Positions 50,615-59,280 of a stretch of DNA of 64,000 nucleotides are shown one piece after another. The stretch comes from Mycolicibacterium austroafricanum. Lineage in GTDB: Bacteria; Actinomycetota; Actinomycetes; Mycobacteriales; Mycobacteriaceae. Where the stretch lies: assembly GCF_000612725.1 (NCBI RefSeq), contig NZ_HG964450.1:404034-468033 (forward strand), given 5' to 3'. Positions within the stretch are counted from its first letter, which is position 1. Every line of letters begins with the position of its first letter. Made by a program: the position numbers and the translations under genes. The notes beneath the pieces are model-generated. The model had not been told where the DNA came from. It did no database searches and saw nothing but the letters and a program-made list of their open reading frames with translations.

Positions 50615-51077
50615 CCTGCTGGAGTTCGTCAGCGGACCGCCGTCCTACTCAACGGTGTGGCTGTGGCTCGGACTCGGCCTTCTGCTACTCGTCCTGCTCT
50701 GGTATGCAACGGTTTTCGTCGCGACCATGCGGCCGCGCAGTCTTCGCAGTGCGCCCGCGCTACGAAGGCTGCACGGCCGGCTGCTGCGCTACCGGTACGC
50801 CAGGACCGCCGGTGACGTCACGCGCCGCTACCGCGACGGGGAGCTCGGTGCGGTCCGGGCCGGAGCGGAGTTGAGCCACACGCTGCGCAGCTTCCTGCAC
50901 CAGGCCACCGGCGCTCCGGCGCAGTACATGCAGCTGCGCACGCTCGCGGCCGGTGATCTGGCGGCCGCCGCCCCGGTCCTGGAAGCCCTGGGCACCGCGC
51001 AGTTCGACAGGTCCTCGACCGTCGATGTCGGCGGGCTGGGCGACCGGACGGCAGAACTGATCCGATCGTGGAGCTGA
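50604..51077 (+). CDS. membrane-anchored protein in the moxR operon
   Basis: A 157-residue protein with one membrane helix (TVWLWLGLGLLLLVLLWYAT) and a cytoplasmic helical domain with many Arg/Leu (LHGRLLRYRYARTAGDVTRR, LSHTLRSFLHQATGAPAQYM). The position matches the DUF4381-like small subunit in other MoxR/Bat operons. GTG 50604 overlaps the DUF58 end by 11 nt. Confidence 0.75.
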   Translation: MPDDLLEFVSGPPSYSTVWLWLGLGLLLLVLLWYATVFVATMRPRSLRSAPALRRLHGRLLRYRYARTAGDVTRRYRDGELGAVRAGAELSHTLRSFLHQATGAPAQYMQLRTLAAGDLAAAAPVLEALGTAQFDRSSTVDVGGLGDRTAELIRSWS

Positions 51078-52012
51078 CATGGTGGCCGGTGGCGGCCGTC
51101 GGGGTCGGCGCCCTGGTCCTTGCGGTGGCGGTGGCACTACTCCTGCCCGCACGCGGGGACAGCGGTCTGCCGCTGGCCAACACCGCACGCCTGACCGCGC
51201 TGCCGGAGTACCGAGCCGTGGTGCGGAGGCGGACGCGAGCCGCCGTCGTGGCCCTGACCCTGTTGATCCTGCTGTTCGCGACGTCGGTGCTGGCCACCGC
51301 CCGCCCCGGTGGAACGTTCTGGGACGCCGACGCTTCCGAGCCCCGCGACGACCTCATGCTGTGCGTGGGGGCGCCGGCCGACGACGGGGCGACCGGCCGC
51401 TTCCTCGGATACTTCGCGCGGCAGGCCACCACATACGGTTCCGAACGCATCGGGCTGACCTCGGCGAACCGCCGACTGGTGCCGCTGACCCGCGACTACC
51501 AGTTCGCCGCGGGACGCCTCGCCGAATTCTCCCGCGGCGGCCCCGCGGTGCCTCAGTTCACGGTGCCGGTGGAGTACGACGACTACGCCCCGACCGTCGC
51601 CGACATCCTCGCGCTGTGCCTGACCGGGTTCCCGGGGCCGGGCGACACCCGTCGTTCCCTGATCTACCTCGGTCCCGGCACCCTGCGCGCCCCCGGCGAC
51701 GACCGGCCGTCGCTGTTCACCGACGCCCAGGTCACCGAGATGGCGCGGCACGCCGGGGTGCAGATCAACGCCGTCGCGACCGCGGGCCGCGACACCGGCG
51801 CGCTCAGCGCGGCCACCGAGGCCACCGGCGGACAGTTCTTCCGGTTCGACGCCGCCGAGGTCGACGGTCAGCTCGACGCGGTCCGCGCCGAGGCTCCGCC
51901 CGCGCCGAGCCAGGGCCTCGACACCCGGGAGGATTCCCCCGCCGCCGTGCTGGTGGCCGCGCTGGCGCTGGCGGCGCTGCTCGGGGTGGCGCTGCCGGCG
52001 GTGCGGCGATGA
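51068..52012 (+). CDS. membrane protein with VWA-like domain (BatA-like position)
   Basis: A 314-residue protein with two N-terminal helices (VAAVGVGALVLAVAVALLLP, AAVVALTLLILLFATSVLAT), an extracytoplasmic domain that follows the VWA pattern loosely (DDLMLCVGAPADD, with no clear DxSxS metal site), and a C-terminal helix. It overlaps both neighbours (10 nt and 4 nt). Probably one of a BatA/BatB pair that has lost its metal site. Confidence 0.75.
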   Translation: MELTWWPVAAVGVGALVLAVAVALLLPARGDSGLPLANTARLTALPEYRAVVRRRTRAAVVALTLLILLFATSVLATARPGGTFWDADASEPRDDLMLCVGAPADDGATGRFLGYFARQATTYGSERIGLTSANRRLVPLTRDYQFAAGRLAEFSRGGPAVPQFTVPVEYDDYAPTVADILALCLTGFPGPGDTRRSLIYLGPGTLRAPGDDRPSLFTDAQVTEMARHAGVQINAVATAGRDTGALSAATEATGGQFFRFDAAEVDGQLDAVRAEAPPAPSQGLDTREDSPAAVLVAALALAALLGVALPAVRR

Positions 52013-52920
52013 CGTTCGACCCGGTGTTGCCGCCCGCGGTGCTGGCGGTGGTCGCGGTGGTGCTGGCCGGATTGCGTGCGGTGGCGCTGCGGCGGATCGC
52101 CGGGGCCGGTCACCGCGCGGCGCTGCGGTGGACCACCACGACCGTCACGATGCTTCTGCTGCTGGTCGCCGCGGCACGCCCGGGCAGCGGTGCCGCGCTC
52201 GAACCGGGATCCGGGCAGCCCCGCCACGCCGGTGCCAACGTGTACTTCGTGGTGGACCGGTCCGCGGACTCCGCCGTCACGGATTCCGACGGCACACCGC
52301 GGATGTCGAAAATGCGTGAGGACATCGACGAAGTGGTCACCGCCCATCCGGATGCGCGTTTCGCGATCATCGCGTTCGCGTCCCGCCCTGCCATCGAGTG
52401 GCCGCTGTCCGCAGATACCTGGAGCCTGACACCGGCCGTCGACGCGCTCACCCCGTACGCCGGTCCGACCGCGGCCTCCGCCAACGTCAACGCCGGCGCG
52501 GCGGCGAATGTGTTGCGCTACCAGCTGATCGCCGCCGGCCAGCAATACCCGCACGCTCCCAACCTGGTGTACTACCTCGGATCCGGGGCGCCCGAATCGA
52601 CGGTCCCGCAGGGCACGTTCGACACCGGCCCGGTGGACGGCGGTGCCGTACTCGGGTACGGCACCGGGGAACCGGCGCTGCGCGCCATCGCCGATCAACT
52701 CGGTCTGCCCTATGTGCAGCGCGGCGCCGGGGAAGCGCTGCCGCGGCCCGATTCCGCACAGACGTCCGCCGTGCCGGGTGACCCGGCCGCCACCGACGGA
52801 CGCGTCGAGTACTACTGGGCGTTCACTCTGCTGGCCGCGCTGCTGCTGCTCCTCGAGATCTTCCTGACCACCCGGGATCTGCTGCGGGCCCGGACCACCC
52901 GGCGGGAGGTGCCGACGTGA
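52009..52920 (+). CDS. VWA-domain membrane protein (BatB-like)
   Basis: A 303-residue protein with N-terminal helices, a von Willebrand factor A-like domain (VYFVVDRSADSAVTDSDGTP with partial DxSxS, FAIIAFASRPAIEWPLS, LVYYLGSGAPES) and a C-terminal helix (YYWAFTLLAALLLLLEIFLT). ATG 52009 overlaps the preceding stop (ATGA). It would work outside the membrane with the moxR products. Confidence 0.82.
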   Translation: MTFDPVLPPAVLAVVAVVLAGLRAVALRRIAGAGHRAALRWTTTTVTMLLLLVAAARPGSGAALEPGSGQPRHAGANVYFVVDRSADSAVTDSDGTPRMSKMREDIDEVVTAHPDARFAIIAFASRPAIEWPLSADTWSLTPAVDALTPYAGPTAASANVNAGAAANVLRYQLIAAGQQYPHAPNLVYYLGSGAPESTVPQGTFDTGPVDGGAVLGYGTGEPALRAIADQLGLPYVQRGAGEALPRPDSAQTSAVPGDPAATDGRVEYYWAFTLLAALLLLLEIFLTTRDLLRARTTRREVPT

Positions 52921-53636
52921 CACGGCCTGCGGCCCGGATCCGGTTGCGGCGGCGGCTGCTGTTGGCGTCCACGCCGCCGGCACTCGTCGCGGTGATCGTC
53001 GCGGTCAAGCTGATTTCCGTTGTCGTGGTAGGCAATTCGGCGCACGCACACTACGCGTCCGGCGATGTCGGCGCGCTGAACGACGATGTGTCGCTGCTGC
53101 AGATCCTCAATGTGGTCGAACCGGCCAACGCCGCCTCCGCGGCGGGCGGACTCGCAGTACTTCAGGACCGGCTCAAGGAGGCGGACGCGCAGTTCGCGAA
53201 CGCGCTCACCCGCACCGGGGCCGACAGGTCGTGTCCGGTGCGGGTGAACCTGGCACTGGTCCGGGAAACGGAAGGAGACATCGACGCCTGGGAGGCGCGG
53301 CCGGAGCCGGCCCGTCACCGCTATGAGAGCGCCCTGGCGGTGATCGCCGAAGCCCCTCAAGGCTGCTTCGACGGCAACACCGACCCGGATTCCGCCCGTC
53401 GGGCCGTCCGCGAAGACGCCGACGAGCGGATCACCGCCAAGATCGACGCGCTCGGCTCGGTGACACCCCTCGCACCACCACCGGCGCCGCCTCCCGTCGA
53501 GGTACCGGTCGGCCCGTCGGCGCCGCCGGTCGCGGTGCCCGACCTGTCCGATCCCGCGGAAGCCCGTCACCTCGACCGCGGCAGTGATCCGCTCGAAGCA
53601 CTACGCCAACTGCTGCGCGACGCGGCAGCAGGCTGA
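52917..53636 (+). CDS. membrane-anchored protein, last gene of the moxR operon
   Basis: A 239-residue protein with an N-terminal helix (STPPALVAVIVAVKLISVVV), then a helical TPR-like domain (DRLKEADAQFANALTRTGAD, WEARPEPARHRYESALAVIA) and a Pro-rich region (about 180-210). Two Cys (RSCPVRV, QGCFDG) lie outside the membrane. It resembles the BatE position. GTG 52917 overlaps the previous stop (GTGA). Confidence 0.75.
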   Translation: MTRPAARIRLRRRLLLASTPPALVAVIVAVKLISVVVVGNSAHAHYASGDVGALNDDVSLLQILNVVEPANAASAAGGLAVLQDRLKEADAQFANALTRTGADRSCPVRVNLALVRETEGDIDAWEARPEPARHRYESALAVIAEAPQGCFDGNTDPDSARRAVREDADERITAKIDALGSVTPLAPPPAPPPVEVPVGPSAPPVAVPDLSDPAEARHLDRGSDPLEALRQLLRDAAAG

Positions 53637-53639
53637 CGG

Positions 53640-53981
53640 TCAGGCCCGCGAGGTACCCGTCCAGTACTCCACGATCCGGCCGTTGGCGATCCGCAGCAGG
53701 TCGTTGCCCGTGAAACGGGCCGGGCCGGTGCCCGTCGCACCGGTGGCGATCCAGCGGGCCGCCACGATGTCCCCGCCGACGACCGGGCCGACCTCCACCA
53801 CGAACAGCAGTTCCTTCAGCGCGGCGCGGGTTTCGTCGACGATGGCCTGCAACTCGGCTGGTCCGTGCACGTCGCGGGTCGGCCAGTGCCCCACGAAATC
53901 CGACGACACCAGATCGGCGGCGATGCGCTCGCCGGCCCACAGGCCGTCGATCCAACGTTTGTACAGCCGTTCACTGACCAT
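53640..53981 (-). CDS. SnoaL/NTF2-like protein
   Basis: A protein of about 113 residues with the NTF2-like cone fold: LYKRWIDGLWAGE, DLVSSDFVGHWPTRDVHGPA, ARWIATGATGTGPARFTGND and RIANGRIVEYWTGT. Such proteins are isomerases, hydrolases or binding proteins; the function is unknown. ATG 53981 starts the conserved part; ATGs at 54017 (after AGGGGC) and 54053 are alternatives giving a longer N-terminus. Its stop lies 3 nt from the convergent moxR operon. Confidence 0.7.
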   Translation of the reverse strand: MVSERLYKRWIDGLWAGERIAADLVSSDFVGHWPTRDVHGPAELQAIVDETRAALKELLFVVEVGPVVGGDIVAARWIATGATGTGPARFTGNDLLRIANGRIVEYWTGTSRA

Positions 53982-54129
53982 AGCCGTGGGGCTACTGATA
54001 CCTCTGGGGTTTGTCATGCCCCTGGGGCGGGCCATGACCTGCGAATCAATCATGACATTTCTGTTACCCGCGAACGGCTTCAGCTAAGCCCACCAAAACG
54101 TCACGGCGTTACGTTCGCGCCAATATATG

Positions 54130-54444
54130 TCAGGAGTCGGTGCCGTCCTCGTCCCCGCGCAGTCGGGCCTGCAACTGCTCCTTGTCGCGGCGGCGACGCT
54201 CGTCCATCACCGCGATGCTCTCGTTGGCGCGGCGCCGCAACGGGGCGAAAAGCCAGATTCCCAGCGGCAACGCGATGATGATCGCGAACAACAAGGCAAC
54301 CACGAGGGGGAACTCGCGGATCCCGATCAGGTGCCCGACACCGAGAATCACCGCGGTCACGAGGGCGACGAGCACCAGCCGCGCGGCGGTGTAGGCGAGC
54401 AGGTCGAGAATGAGCCGGGATCCCGGCCGTCGGTCGTCGGACAC
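54130..54444 (-). CDS. DUF4229 membrane protein (Rv0531-like)
   Basis: A 104-residue protein with two membrane helices (TAARLVLVALVTAVILGVGH, FPLVVALLFAIIIALPLGIW) and a charged C-terminal coil (RRRANESIAVMDERRRRDKE). Length and place match Rv0531. The GTG at 54444 is preferred; a GTG at 54462 is possible. It is divergent from the 59-residue gene. The function is unknown. Confidence 0.78.
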   Translation of the reverse strand: MSDDRRPGSRLILDLLAYTAARLVLVALVTAVILGVGHLIGIREFPLVVALLFAIIIALPLGIWLFAPLRRRANESIAVMDERRRRDKEQLQARLRGDEDGTDS

Positions 54445-54493
54445 GAATCCGAGCCTACCCACGGCGCGTATATTGACAGGAAGGAGGTTTTGA

Positions 54494-54673
54494 GTGGCGT
54501 ATTTGCTCCTGATTCTCGTCTTGGCCGCATTGGTCTACGTCGGCTGGCGGGTGGCCCGGATGACCGCGAACCGACCGCGCACCCGGGTGATCGGACCGGA
54601 CGACGATCCGGAATTTCTGCGACGGATCAATCCGCGCGACGATCAGCCCCGGCCCGACCAACCTCGGCCCTGA
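54494..54673 (+). CDS. 59-residue membrane-anchored protein (Rv0530A-like)
   Basis: A 59-residue protein: one membrane helix (AYLLLILVLAALVYVGWRVA) and a cytoplasmic tail with PDDDPEFLRRINPRDDQPRP. The GTG at 54494 has an excellent AAGGAGG 7 nt upstream, and TATATT (54469-54474) is a possible -10. M. tuberculosis has a similar small gene (Rv0530A) here. The function is unknown. Confidence 0.75.
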   Translation: MAYLLLILVLAALVYVGWRVARMTANRPRTRVIGPDDDPEFLRRINPRDDQPRPDQPRP

Positions 54674-54691
54674 CCGCGCACCACACGGTCG

Positions 54692-55771
54692 CTAACCGGC
54701 CGGGTCGGTACGCCGCGCTCCAGGAAAACCGTCGGCCACCGCTGCGGCCAACTCCAGCAACGATTCTCGGGTGTCGGCGCGAAGCCGGTCGAGGCTGATC
54801 TCCGCACCTTCCTCCAGATGCGGGTCGAACGGCACCTGACACACCGCACGGCAGCGCCGCGCGAAATGATCGACCACCTTGTTCAAATCGACCCTGCCCG
54901 CGCCTTTCCCGGCCCCGCGCCGGACCCCGTTGATGACAGCGATCGAATTGCCGACCATGTCCCCGTGTCCGTGAGCGTCGAGCCAGTCCAGGGTCGCCGA
55001 CGCGCTGCGCGCCCCGTCCACCGAACCTGAGCTGATCACCACCAGCACGTCCGCCTTGTCGATGACCCCGGACATCGCCGAGTGCAGCATGCCGGTGCCG
55101 CAGTCGGTGAGCACCACGCTGTAGAACCGCTCGAGTACGTCGACCGCGCGGCAGTAGTCCGCCGCACTGAACGCCTCCGAGACCGCGGGGTCACTTTCGG
55201 ATGCCAGCACCTCCAGCCGACTGGGCCCCTGCGACGTGTACTGCCGGACGTCGCTGTAGGCGGTAATCCCCTCCGCGTCGCGGAGCAGGTGACGCACGGT
55301 GGCCGGCGTCTCCAGCGGCACCTTCTGGCTCAGCGTGCCGCGGTCGGGGTTGGCGTCCACGGCGATCACCCGATCGCCGCGCGTCGCCGCGAACGTCGCG
55401 CCGAGCGTCGCGGTGATCGTCGTCTTGCCGACGCCGCCCTTCTGCGACAGCATCGCGATCCGGTAGCAGCCCCGCAGCGGCCGTTGCACCTGCGCCACAA
55501 GGGTGTTGCGGCGGATCACCTTCGGGCTCTCGCCCACGTCGATCAGCCGGCCGGAGGCCCGGTACAGCCATTTGCGCCAGCCCGCCGACGGACCGCGGTG
55601 CGCGTTGCCCAGCAGCGCGACCGTCGACAGGTCCAGATACGGCGCCGGGTCGGCGGTCAGGACGGGTGGTGCCCCCTCCGGGGGCGTCGGCGCCGTCCAT
55701 TCGGCCGGGACAGGTGCCATCGGATCGCAAAACCGTTGCTGTGCCCGAAAACTGCCCGGTGCGTCAGCCAA
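54692..55771 (-). CDS. ParA/MinD-type ATPase (Rv0530-like)
   Basis: A 359-residue protein with a deviant Walker A (MLSQKGGVGKTTITATLG) at about residue 110, the VIAVDANPDRGTLSQKVPL switch and VVLTDCGTGMLHSAMSGVID. The N-terminal ~90 residues are Pro-rich, then basic, as in the ESX-linked EspI-like proteins, although no ESX genes are near. Rv0530 has the same place next to ccsA. It may position or regulate a membrane complex. It is convergent with the 59-residue gene and downstream of the palindromic array. Confidence 0.82.
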   Translation of the reverse strand: MADAPGSFRAQQRFCDPMAPVPAEWTAPTPPEGAPPVLTADPAPYLDLSTVALLGNAHRGPSAGWRKWLYRASGRLIDVGESPKVIRRNTLVAQVQRPLRGCYRIAMLSQKGGVGKTTITATLGATFAATRGDRVIAVDANPDRGTLSQKVPLETPATVRHLLRDAEGITAYSDVRQYTSQGPSRLEVLASESDPAVSEAFSAADYCRAVDVLERFYSVVLTDCGTGMLHSAMSGVIDKADVLVVISSGSVDGARSASATLDWLDAHGHGDMVGNSIAVINGVRRGAGKGAGRVDLNKVVDHFARRCRAVCQVPFDPHLEEGAEISLDRLRADTRESLLELAAAVADGFPGARRTDPAG

Positions 55772-55785
55772 CAGTCAGTCCCCTC

Positions 55786-55880
55786 TCGGCTCAGCCGACT
55801 TCTTCCCAATTGTCGGCTCAGCCGACTTCTGCCCAATTGTCGGCTCAGCCGACTTCTTCCCAATTGTCGGCTCAGCCGAC
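55786..55880. repeat. 27-bp palindromic tandem array at the ccsA 3' end
   Basis: Palindrome TCGGCTCAGCCGA is repeated four times (first at 55786-55798; then extended to GTCGGCTCAGCCGAC at 55812, 55839 and 55866), period 27, with spacers CTTCTTCCCAATTG or CTTCTGCCCAATTG. The last copy contains the ccsA stop codon; the array ends just before the start of the ParA-like gene at 55771. It shares core and period with 22073-22158. Confidence 0.92.
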
Positions 55881-56852
55881 GCCCGCGTACGAGTGCAGGC
55901 CCACAGTGACCAGGTTGATGAAGAACAGGTTGAACACCATCGCGACGAACCCGGCGATGTTGATCCAGGCCGCCTTCTTGTCACGCCAGCCCGCGGTCGA
56001 CCGGGCGTGCAGGTACGCCGCGTAGATGACCCAGGCGATGAACGACACCGTCTCCTTGGGGTCCCAGCCCCAGTACCTGCCCCACGCCTCCTCGGCCCAG
56101 ATGGCGCCGAAGATGACCCCGAAGCCGAACACCGGGAACGCGAAGATCGTTGTGCGGTAGGCAATTCTGTCGAGGGTCTGGGCATCGGGCAGCTTGGCCA
56201 CGATGCGCCCGATCGCGTCGGTGCGGCCGGGATCGCCGAGCCGGGACATCTTCAGCAGGAACAGGATGCTGGCGACACCGCCCACCAGGAACACCCCGGA
56301 GCCGAGGCTGACCACCGACACGTGGATCGGCAGCCAGTAGGACTGCAGCGCGGGCATCACCGGCGCGGCGTGCGAGTACAGCCATTTACCCGAGACGGTC
56401 AACAGGATGAGAACCGGGACCAGGACGAACACCCACAGCGAGCGGTATTGCGGACGGCGCAGCACCCAGGCCGCGGCCACCAGCCCGCAGAAGCTCGTCA
56501 GGTTGATGAACTCGTACATGTTGCCCCACGGCACCCGTGAAGTGGACAGCCCACGCAGCACGATGCAGGCCGCGAGCAACAGGATGCCGACGTAGATCAG
56601 CGCGACGCCCGCGGCGCCCATCCGCTCGTCGAACGGGCGTCGCGGCGCCTCGACGACGACGCCGGGGGCAGCACTGTCGCGTGAGACGCCCGCGCCGCCG
56701 GCGGTGACCAGCTCACGGTCGTCCGCCTTGCGGCTGCGGTTGTAGGCCAGTTCGACGGCGAGCAGCAGCAGCGCCGCCACCAGCACCAGCACCGACGACG
56801 TGAACGCCCAGTCGGAGTACCGGGCCAGGCCGATGTCGATGGTCGTGCTCAT
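55872..56852 (-). CDS. ccsA: cytochrome c maturation protein CcsA (CcsB-type haem handling, Rv0529)
   Basis: A 326-residue membrane protein of System II cytochrome c assembly. The tryptophan-rich haem-handling signature reads WGRYWGWDPKETVSFIAWVI, followed by YAAYLHARSTAGWRDKKAA; candidate haem-ligand His occur in YWLPIHVSVVSLGSGVFL and LHSYAGVG. About eight membrane helices. The ATG overlaps the resB stop by 4 nt. With ResB it would deliver haem to apocytochrome c outside the membrane. Its stop codon lies in the palindromic array. Confidence 0.93.
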   Translation of the reverse strand: MSTTIDIGLARYSDWAFTSSVLVLVAALLLLAVELAYNRSRKADDRELVTAGGAGVSRDSAAPGVVVEAPRRPFDERMGAAGVALIYVGILLLAACIVLRGLSTSRVPWGNMYEFINLTSFCGLVAAAWVLRRPQYRSLWVFVLVPVLILLTVSGKWLYSHAAPVMPALQSYWLPIHVSVVSLGSGVFLVGGVASILFLLKMSRLGDPGRTDAIGRIVAKLPDAQTLDRIAYRTTIFAFPVFGFGVIFGAIWAEEAWGRYWGWDPKETVSFIAWVIYAAYLHARSTAGWRDKKAAWINIAGFVAMVFNLFFINLVTVGLHSYAGVG

Positions 56853-58495
56853 GAATGATCCGCTTTCTTCTGTTCCTGCAGCGGCGTGGTCGTCCCGATA
56901 TCGGCGAGAAGCCGCGCCGTGAGCCGTTCGAACTCGTCGCCCCACCCAGAGTTGTCGGTGCGGGCCAAGCCGCCCAGCTCGACGTTCACCGTACCCGCCG
57001 CTCCGGGCGCCAGCCGGACCCAGACGCGTCGGCGCCGTACCACCAGCGACACCAGCAGCCCGCCCATCATCGTCATCGAGAACACCAGCACCCAGATCTG
57101 GGCCGGGTCGTGGGAGACCTGCAGGTTGACGAACGGCACCGCGCCGTCGAACCGGACGACGGTACCGTCCTCGAGCCGGGTGTCCTCACCCGCCTTCAGG
57201 TTGACCCGCGCCATCTTGGTCAAGCGGCCCTGGCCGATCATCCGCTCGTCGAGGGTGAACAACGACTGCGGCCGCCCGGTGTCCAGGCCGGTGTCGCCCT
57301 TGTAGATGTCGATGGCGACGGCCGGGTCGTTCATCTCGGGAAAGCTCGACGACAACAGGGTGCCGTGAAGCTGGGCCGTCGGGGCGAACAGCCCCTGGAT
57401 CGCGATCTGGTTGCGGCGGCGCTCCCGCTCGTCGGTGTATGTACCGCCGGGCGGGTCGAAGCGCATCGCCCCCGACGACAGGAACGTGATCTGGTCCTCG
57501 GGCCGCCACTGCAGCGTCTGGGTGCGAGTCTGCCCGTCCGGGAACGTCACCGTGAACGTCGGGGCGTAACCGTGGCCCTGCAGGTAGACGCGGTCGCCGC
57601 CGACCCGTAGCGGCTCGTTGACCTTCAACAGGTAGGGCCGCCAGGTACCGGAGGTCAGGTCGTCGCCGGCCTGATAGTCGATGTTGGCCGCGAAACCGAC
57701 CGCCTGACCGTTCTCCAGATAGGTGGCCGTGAAGTCGTTGACCCGTACGCACATCGGATACAGCGAGGTGCCGTCGACGGTGTTGCCCGCGCGGAACGAG
57801 TCGAACGCCGCCGGGGAGGCAGAGCAGAAGCCGGGTCCGCCGTCGGCCACCACGATCACGTTGCCCTCGTAGCTGAACATCTTGCCCGCTGCGATCGCCA
57901 CGAGCAGGCCGAGCAACGAGAAGTGGAAGACAATGTTGCCGAACTCGCGCAGATAGCCCTTCTCGGCCGAAACCTCGACACCGCCGTCGCGGCGGGTGGT
58001 CCGGCGCCAGCCGCGCAGCCGCTCGTCGACGGCCGCCGCCACGGCGGCGACGTCGGTGCCGGCCACCTCGGCGCTGTGGTATTTGGGCAGCCTGCTCAGG
58101 TTGCGCGGCGCCGGCACGGGGGTGGCGCGCAGGCTGCGGACGTGCTCGACCATGCGTGGAGTCAGACACCCCACCAGCGAGACGAACAGCAGCACGTAGA
58201 TCGCGGTGAACCAGAAACTGGAGAACACGTCGAAGGCCTGCAGCCGGTCCAGCCACGGACCCAGCGTCGGGTGCTCGGCGATGTACTGGGCGACCTTGGA
58301 CTCGTTGAGGCTGCGCTGCGGCAGCAACGCGCCCGGGATCGCCGCCAGCGCGAGCAGGAACAGCAGCACCAGCGCCGTACCCATCGACGTCAACGTCCGC
58401 CAGGTGTTGCGGATCAGCGCGAGCAGACGCGAAATCGCACGTTTGGGGTTCTTGGGACGCAAGTTCGTGTCTTCTCGCGCAGCGGAGGTGACCAT
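56849..58495 (-). CDS. resB: cytochrome c biogenesis protein ResB (Ccs1, Rv0528)
   Basis: A 548-residue ResB-family protein: helices near residues 40-60 (STALVLLFLLALAAIPGALL), 100-120 (WFTAIYVLLFVSLVGCLTP) and 190-210, a large extracytoplasmic beta domain, and a last helix (VLVFSMTMMGGLLVSLVV). ALLPQRSLNESKVAQYIAEH near the N-terminus is typical. It is the partner of CcsA in haem delivery. ATG overlaps the ccdA stop. Confidence 0.93.
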   Translation of the reverse strand: MVTSAAREDTNLRPKNPKRAISRLLALIRNTWRTLTSMGTALVLLFLLALAAIPGALLPQRSLNESKVAQYIAEHPTLGPWLDRLQAFDVFSSFWFTAIYVLLFVSLVGCLTPRMVEHVRSLRATPVPAPRNLSRLPKYHSAEVAGTDVAAVAAAVDERLRGWRRTTRRDGGVEVSAEKGYLREFGNIVFHFSLLGLLVAIAAGKMFSYEGNVIVVADGGPGFCSASPAAFDSFRAGNTVDGTSLYPMCVRVNDFTATYLENGQAVGFAANIDYQAGDDLTSGTWRPYLLKVNEPLRVGGDRVYLQGHGYAPTFTVTFPDGQTRTQTLQWRPEDQITFLSSGAMRFDPPGGTYTDERERRRNQIAIQGLFAPTAQLHGTLLSSSFPEMNDPAVAIDIYKGDTGLDTGRPQSLFTLDERMIGQGRLTKMARVNLKAGEDTRLEDGTVVRFDGAVPFVNLQVSHDPAQIWVLVFSMTMMGGLLVSLVVRRRRVWVRLAPGAAGTVNVELGGLARTDNSGWGDEFERLTARLLADIGTTTPLQEQKKADHS

Positions 58496-59280
58496 CAGAT
58501 CGGGAGCCTGACGTCGCTGACGAACGCGTCACGGATCCAGGACACGAACTCGTTCCACAGACCGGTGACCAGCGCGGCACCCACCAGGATCATCAGCACG
58601 CCGCCGAGCACCTGGATGGTGCGGGTGTGCCGGCGCAGCCAGCCCAGCCCGGCGACGGCGCGTGCCGATCCGAAAGCGAGCAGCACGAACGGGATTCCCA
58701 GCCCGAGGCAGTACGCGATGACGAGCACCACGCCGCGCGCGACGTTGCTGCCCTCGGTCGCCGAGGCCACCGCGATCACACCTGTCAGCGTCGGGCCGAG
58801 GCACGGTGTCCAGCCCAGCGCGAACACCGCACCCAGCAGCGGCGCGCCGCCCAGCGTGGAGATCTGCCGCGGTGTGAACCGGGTGTCTCGCTGCAGCACC
58901 GGGACCAGACCGATGAACACCAGGCCCATCAGGATCGTGACCACGCCGCCGAGGCGTTGCAGCAGAAGCTGATTGGTGATCAACGCCGTCGTCATGCCCA
59001 GCACCGCGACGGTGCCGAGCAGGAACACCACGGTGAAGCCGGCGACGAACAGCCCCGCCGCGCCTGCCACCCGCAGCCGGGCTCCCTTGACGGCGACGGC
59101 CGCAGAACCGGCGGCGCCCTGGTCGACGCCGACCACCGCCGCGAGGTAGGACAGGTAGCCGGGCACCAGCGGGATCACGCACGGCGACGCGAACGACACC
59201 AGACCGGCGAGCGCGGCGAGGCCCATCGCCAGCAGCAGTGGGCCGGTCGTGGTCAGCTGGTCGATCTGATCGAGGGTCAT
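58495..59280 (-). CDS. ccdA: cytochrome c biogenesis thiol-disulfide transporter CcdA (Rv0527)
   Basis: A 261-residue membrane protein with six helices and the two redox Cys of the family in FASPCVIPLVPGYLSYLAAV and FALGWTPCLGPTLTG. It carries electrons from cytoplasmic thioredoxin to the extracytoplasmic thioredoxin-like protein encoded just upstream. The start overlaps that gene's stop (ATGA). Confidence 0.93.
   Translation of the reverse strand: MTLDQIDQLTTTGPLLLAMGLAALAGLVSFASPCVIPLVPGYLSYLAAVVGVDQGAAGSAAVAVKGARLRVAGAAGLFVAGFTVVFLLGTVAVLGMTTALITNQLLLQRLGGVVTILMGLVFIGLVPVLQRDTRFTPRQISTLGGAPLLGAVFALGWTPCLGPTLTGVIAVASATEGSNVARGVVLVIAYCLGLGIPFVLLAFGSARAVAGLGWLRRHTRTIQVLGGVLMILVGAALVTGLWNEFVSWIRDAFVSDVRLPI

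Noticed and set aside
54692..55771. ParA-like gene considered as evidence for an ESX secretion locus
   Set aside because: No EccB/C/D, Esx, PE or PPE genes occur in the window; similarity is limited to the Pro-rich N-terminus and ATPase fold.
55786..55880. 27-bp palindromic array considered as CRISPR
   Set aside because: The 14-nt spacers are nearly identical and too short; no cas genes nearby.
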